A program made the position numbers and the translations under genes. Below, one piece after another: positions 60,225 to 64,000 of a stretch of 64,000 nt of DNA. The notes under the pieces were generated by a model, which saw only the letters and a program-made list of their open reading frames with translations, made no database searches and was not told the DNA's origin. Source of the DNA: Zelonia costaricensis (lineage: Eukaryota > Euglenozoa > Kinetoplastea > Trypanosomatida > Trypanosomatidae); assembly GCA_030849075.1 (NCBI GenBank), contig JASAOO010003564.1, forward strand, positions 62,001-126,000, read 5' to 3'. Numbering within the stretch: position 1 is the stretch's first letter; every line of letters starts with the position of its first letter.

Positions 60225-60261
60225 TTTTCGTCCGCGAGGGAGGACCGCCGCCGAGACGGTG

Positions 60262-62199
60262 ATGTCATCCAAGGGAAAGCAGATATCCGTGATCATAGCC
60301 GGTGCGACGGGGAGCACCGGGCGGGAGATCGTCTCACGACTCGTCTCGCACCCTGACGTTTCCCGCGTCGTCGCCCTCGCGCGCTACCCGATCCCGGTGA
60401 ACAGGTGGACCGCCGTCTTCCCGCACCTTCACGCCGGTGATGCCCGCCGCTACCTCTCCGTGGTGCCGGTAGACTGGGAGAAGATTCTCGCCGACGCCTC
60501 GCGCATTCCGCGGTCGTATGTGACGGACGGCGTGTGGCGCTTCGATGACGCGGAGGCGGAGTGGCGGCGGTACGAGTGGCACTGCCGCCGCACGTACCGC
60601 CTCTCGCGCGCCTACGACGATGCCGATGCGGCGTTCCGCAGCAACGCGGGCGGCGCTGCCATGGCGTCAGGGGAGTCCGCGACGTCGGCAGGGGCGTCGA
60701 CGTCCAGCTCCTCCTCGTCTGCCAACTCAAGCCTGTGGGCCTCGATGCCGGCGCAGGGGTACATTAAGGTCCCCGCCGCGTGGTCGCGAACAGAGAGCGA
60801 GGCCGCAAGCCGGCGCACCCGTAGCGACAGCTCGTCAGATATTCTCGAGGAGCTGCGCGAGAGCGACGGCAAGCGCAGCCGGTTTTCGTCCGCCCTTGAT
60901 TCGTCCCTGTCGGCCGCGTCGTCGTCGTCGAAGCTGAGCCGCAACAGCGATGCCGAGCGCCGGCGCTGGAGTCAGGAGTTCCTGCACCAGCTCGTGCAGA
61001 ACAACTTCTACCGATCTGTTTTCGCTGGGCACCAGGTCGCCATCAACTGCCTGGGCACGGCCCATGTGCTGTCCTCTGCTGAGCTGACGCTGGTTGATTA
61101 TGACCTTTCCATCGCCTTCGCAAAAATGGTGCGCCTCTTCAACAGCATGGCGCATGCGGAACCGACCGACGACGAGGAGCGCCTGCTCGTCGAGGCGACC
61201 TCGCGGGAGCTGGACAGCGTCTTGTGGAACGAGATCTACGCGGCGTGCTACGGCAAGGCGTGCAACTACGACGACCGCATCGCCGCGATACGAGACGGCG
61301 TCCGCCAGCGGGACACAGACAAGTCGAAGGGGCTGGCGGAGGGCAAGGCACCAGATGACCACGCTGCCCCTCGCGATGCAGCGGAGAAGCAGCGGACCGA
61401 CGTGCAGTGGATGAATCGCGGCCAGGTGGCGACGCTGCGGCACTTCTCGCAGGTCAGCGTGCGCGGCGCCAACGAGCGCAGCCCGTTTGCGTACCTGCGC
61501 ACGCAGGGCCGCCGCGACAGCGCCCTCCTGCGGCTCTTCAACCGGTGGGACGACCGGGCCCGCCTGATCGCCCGCGGCGCCTTCATTGGCAGGCTCCAGT
61601 CGAAGACCAGCATCAAGCTCGGCGTGCCGCCTCTCGTCTCCCCTGCCGCTGCGACGCACTCGGCGGTGGCGCGGGTGCTGCAGTGGCCGCAGCGCGTCTT
61701 TTTCGGAGCCGCGTCGTCTCACCCGTCGTACGCTGTGGCGAAGGCGGCGAAGCGAGCAGATTCCCGGGGCCGCAGTGGCGCGCCGATGAGCAAGGCGGAC
61801 ACTGAGGCAGTGGCGCGTCGACGGGCACAGATGCTGCTGCGCCGTGACGTGGTCAAGATCTGGGAGCAGGCGAACTTGACCATCTGGCGGCCTGGCGTGT
61901 TCGCGCGAAGCCGGAGGCGACGCTGGTTGGAGTGGGTCATCGCGCTCTTTGAGCGGCCCGTGGATGTCAAGTGCCTGGCCGAGTGCATTGTCGACGACAT
62001 CGTCGAGTCCTTTTATCACAGCAGCGGCAACACTGCGGAGGGCGAAAGCGGGGGCGGGAAGGACAATGGACGGCCGCCGCGCGTGGGTCGCACCAAGATC
62101 ATCAACGGCAGCAGCGTGGCGCGACGGACGTACATGAAGGCTCTGGAGGACGGCCTCGACGAGAGGGACACGCGGCGAGCGCGGCGCAGGCACAAGTGA
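60262..62199 (+). CDS. Expanded TIP30/HTATIP2-like atypical SDR protein
   Basis: 645 residues. The Rossmann start is clear: VIIAGATGSTGREIVSRL with the NAD(P) loop at G14-A-T-G-S-T-G20, then VSRVVALAR, typical of the TIP30 family. Family blocks follow in order but far apart: GHQVAINCLGTA (C263-L-G-T-A), HFSQVSVRGANERSPFAYLRTQG (394-416) and LTIWRPGVF (R543-P-G). Human TIP30 has these in about 240 residues. Here Ser/Arg-rich inserts fill about 100-250, a charged insert follows CLGTA, and about 125 residues separate YLRTQG from RPGVF instead of about 20. The SDR Tyr is Y411, but the Lys four positions on is Q415, so catalysis is doubtful; cofactor binding may serve a sensing role. The C-terminus is Arg-rich. 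Confidence 0.82.
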   Translation: MSSKGKQISVIIAGATGSTGREIVSRLVSHPDVSRVVALARYPIPVNRWTAVFPHLHAGDARRYLSVVPVDWEKILADASRIPRSYVTDGVWRFDDAEAEWRRYEWHCRRTYRLSRAYDDADAAFRSNAGGAAMASGESATSAGASTSSSSSSANSSLWASMPAQGYIKVPAAWSRTESEAASRRTRSDSSSDILEELRESDGKRSRFSSALDSSLSAASSSSKLSRNSDAERRRWSQEFLHQLVQNNFYRSVFAGHQVAINCLGTAHVLSSAELTLVDYDLSIAFAKMVRLFNSMAHAEPTDDEERLLVEATSRELDSVLWNEIYAACYGKACNYDDRIAAIRDGVRQRDTDKSKGLAEGKAPDDHAAPRDAAEKQRTDVQWMNRGQVATLRHFSQVSVRGANERSPFAYLRTQGRRDSALLRLFNRWDDRARLIARGAFIGRLQSKTSIKLGVPPLVSPAAATHSAVARVLQWPQRVFFGAASSHPSYAVAKAAKRADSRGRSGAPMSKADTEAVARRRAQMLLRRDVVKIWEQANLTIWRPGVFARSRRRRWLEWVIALFERPVDVKCLAECIVDDIVESFYHSSGNTAEGESGGGKDNGRPPRVGRTKIINGSSVARRTYMKALEDGLDERDTRRARRRHK

Positions 62200-62807
62200 A
62201 AGGCAGTACCACGTGTTGTCCGGAGCGAGTTGCGCTTCGCAATGTAGCCTATGCGGCCTGTGGGCAACTGCTCCGGAGCATCGCCGGCATGTTGAAGAGA
62301 AACCCCTGGCAACTGCTTTAATGACGCACTCGGAAACGAACTCGTGCGTGTGTGTGCGGACGGCGACTGCAGTCCCGAAAATGCGGAGTATGAACAGTGA
62401 CTCTAGCGGTGGGCATGACTCGAAAAGGAAAGAAACGCAAAGGGTATATCGAGGTACGAAAGAGGTGTGCATGTACCACACGGCAAGCACGTCCACGACA
62501 CGGCTCAACTCTTCGTCCTGCGCACTGAACCCGCGGCGCCTTTACTCCCGCTCGTCCACTTTGCCGCACATTTGCTCTTGTATCATCTTCTGCATTGCGA
62601 CTGGCGGTCCTTTACGCTTCCCTTTTTGTGTTCTAGTGTAGTTGCCTCCCGCCTCCACGGCGCATTACTGCGGTGGAGCTTTTCGTTGAGGTCCTTGCGC
62701 ACCGAGAAGCCCCTGTGCCTCCGTCACACGCGCACGGTCAGATCGCGGCTTCATCCTTTCACACCACAGCCCCCCCCGGCTCCTCGTTGTGTTTCAGGCT
62801 AGGAAGG
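62200..62807. other. Intergenic spacer
   Basis: 608 bases, no CDS; moderately T/C-rich near the end with a C-run at about 62770-62777. Confidence 0.7.
62796..62797 (+). promoter_or_regulatory. Predicted trans-splice acceptor AG, Trm9-like gene
   Basis: TTTCAG after T/G/C-rich sequence, 10 bases before the ATG. A short leader, so an upstream site is possible. Confidence 0.35.
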
Positions 62808-63857
62808 ATGAGCGCAGCAGCAAGCGGCGTGGCCCCCTCCTCCCCCTTGTCCGTAAAGCGGAACAAGCCGGAGTCGCTCCCCAGCGCCGACGCCGACGCC
62901 GCCACCGTAGAGCAGGCGCACGTGCACAGCGTGTACAGCGCCATTGCGGAGCACTTCTCAGGCACGCGGTACAAGGCATGGCCGCTCGTGGCCGCGTTCC
63001 TCGAGAGCCTCCCCGCCTTCTCCTTCGTGGCCGACGTTGGCTGCGGCAATGGCAAGTACTTCGCCGCGGCCCAGCAGCGCGCAACGGCGCTGAATGCCAC
63101 CACAGCTGCCGCTTTCGCCGCTGTGGATGGCGCGGTAGCAGTTGACACGGCTGCACTCGATTCCCCGGCGGCGGTCAGCTGGTGCCCGCCGCTCTCTTCT
63201 TCAGCTGCTCCTGCGGACCTCTCCTGCCCGGCCGCCCCAGCACACCGCTATGTTGTGGGCCTGGACTACAGCATGGAGCTGCTGCGTTGTACGCAGCGCT
63301 CGCTCGCGGACCCTAACATGCACCGCGAGCAGCCGCGCCGCCGACTTCGCGGCAAGCATGCGCGGGATGAGGCGGAAGCCGTCGCGGCGAGTCCGGTGTC
63401 TTACGCGGTGCTGCCGCGGACGGACGTGGTGCGCAGCGACGCCATGCGCTGCCCCTTCCGAGGCGGCGTCTTCGATGCGGCGATCAGCATTGCCGTTATT
63501 CACCACTACGCCAGCTCCGAGCGGCGTCGGCTGGCTGTCCGCGAGCTGCTCCGGCTCGTGCGTCCTCGTGGCGGCCGCGTGCTTATCTACGTCTGGGCCC
63601 GCGAGCAGGCGGGGCGCGCAAAGCGAGTGGTCGATCCCGACACGGGGGACAGCCTCGTGCGGTGGGAGCGGCATAGCAAGTTCGACGCGGAGCAGCAGGT
63701 CTTTCACCGCTACTACCACTTCTTCACTCAGAAGGAGCTGGAGCAGCTCTGCGCCGAGGCTGCCGCGGGCCGTGACGGGGAGGAGGCGCTGCCGTGTGTC
63801 TTGCGGGACTCCTACTTTGACAAGGAGAACTGGTGCGTAATGGTGGAGCGGTGCTGA
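62808..63857 (+). CDS. TRM9: Trm9/ALKBH8-type tRNA wobble-uridine methyltransferase
   Basis: 349 residues. Trm9 methylates 5-carboxymethyl-uridine at position 34 of tRNA (to mcm5U) using S-adenosylmethionine, with Trm112 as partner. Family landmarks: HVHSVYSAIAEHFSGTRYKAWP (about 38-59), SAM motif I VADVGCGNGKYF (74-85), GLDYSMELL, DAMRCPFRGGVFDAAISIAVIHHYAS, GGRVLIYVWAREQ, FHRYYHFFTQKELEQL and the C-terminal SYFDKENWCVMVER. Two inserts are unusual: about 55 Ala/Ser-rich residues between motif I and GLDYS, and about 35 Arg/Glu-rich residues before VVRSDAMRCPF. No AlkB domain is attached, so this is the yeast-like stand-alone form. mcm5U matters for decoding of AGA, GAA and similar codons. Confidence 0.93.
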   Translation: MSAAASGVAPSSPLSVKRNKPESLPSADADAATVEQAHVHSVYSAIAEHFSGTRYKAWPLVAAFLESLPAFSFVADVGCGNGKYFAAAQQRATALNATTAAAFAAVDGAVAVDTAALDSPAAVSWCPPLSSSAAPADLSCPAAPAHRYVVGLDYSMELLRCTQRSLADPNMHREQPRRRLRGKHARDEAEAVAASPVSYAVLPRTDVVRSDAMRCPFRGGVFDAAISIAVIHHYASSERRRLAVRELLRLVRPRGGRVLIYVWAREQAGRAKRVVDPDTGDSLVRWERHSKFDAEQQVFHRYYHFFTQKELEQLCAEAAAGRDGEEALPCVLRDSYFDKENWCVMVERC

Positions 63858-64000
63858 GAGAAAGCCCCGTTTGTGTGACTGACTCGCCCCTTGCCCTGCT
63901 AAACAAGTACTCGACACAACACGCGCTTCAGCGGGTGCCTGACCTCGCTAGCGCTGCTTCTGTCGCCGAGGCGCTCGCCGACACATATCACGGGCGGCCG

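Larger units (their letters stand above)
56759..60261. other. Long intergenic spacer (3.5 kb) with TG microsatellites and an A-rich patch
   Basis: No credible CDS. Long ORFs (for example 57289-58632) translate to spacer-like Cys/Phe/Leu/Ser/Pro mixtures. It contains AAC/AGC triplets near 57435-57470, TG tracts at 58693-58721 and 59236-59257, and an A-rich, T-poor patch at about 58800-58930. It probably comprises the E2 3'UTR and a long 5'UTR; a missed non-coding RNA cannot be excluded. Confidence 0.6.

Noticed and set aside
60835..62508. 557-codon minus-strand ORF opposite the TIP30-like gene
   Set aside because: Antisense shadow; the plus strand carries clear Rossmann and RPG motifs.
1..64000. 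CRISPR arrays, insertion sequences, prophage or operon-type signals
   Set aside because: Gene structure and spacers are eukaryotic trypanosomatid; the only direct repeats seen are simple microsatellites and the in-gene hexamer.

Overview
The window looks like part of a trypanosomatid nuclear chromosome, most likely from the Leishmania/Leptomonas/Crithidia group (Leishmaniinae). Every gene I can defend lies on the plus strand. Genes have no visible introns and are GC-rich with strong third-position G/C. They are separated by long pyrimidine-rich spacers ending in AG dinucleotides, the pattern expected for polycistronic transcription with spliced-leader trans-splicing. TG/CA microsatellites and C-runs fill many spacers. 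I cannot fix the species from sequence alone.

Layout. 1-6836: a 5'-truncated giant protein built from about six degenerate nucleoside-diphosphate-kinase-like repeats. 7591-9003: SPO11. 10882-13338: an Arg/Ser/His-rich protein with a coiled coil and an unknown C-terminal domain. 14668-15033: a small secreted cysteine-rich protein. 15956-16192: a 78-residue protein. 17084-18913: a nodulin-like MFS transporter. 22786-23262: a spermidine/thialysine-type GNAT acetyltransferase. 24323-27559: a large, probably mitochondrial, unknown protein. 27943-28401: D-aminoacyl-tRNA deacylase. 33277-36093: transportin-like karyopherin. 36722-38695: i-AAA/FtsH protease. 40092-44396: a second large, probably mitochondrial, unknown protein. 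45489-46511: POC5-like centriole protein. 47382-48197: pentapeptide-repeat protein. 49286-52303: exportin-5-like karyopherin. 53430-54545: MPPED-type metallophosphoesterase. 55328-56758: pyruvate dehydrogenase E2. 60262-62199: an expanded TIP30-like Rossmann protein. 62808-63857: Trm9/ALKBH8-type tRNA methyltransferase.

The most unusual non-coding stretch is 28402-33276. It is about 4.9 kb without a credible gene and lacks the polypyrimidine spacer signature seen everywhere else. It has many G-runs and a purine-rich plus-strand stretch, although the genes on both sides point the same way. I propose it is a boundary between two head-to-tail transcription units, or a centromere-like element.

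The genes are functionally mixed, as is normal for trypanosomatid polycistrons. Themes that recur are nucleocytoplasmic transport (two karyopherins), mitochondrion (E2, i-AAA protease, two large presequence-bearing proteins), translation quality and tRNA modification (DTD, Trm9), and centriole/cytoskeleton (POC5). All identifications come from motif recognition by eye; no database search was run.
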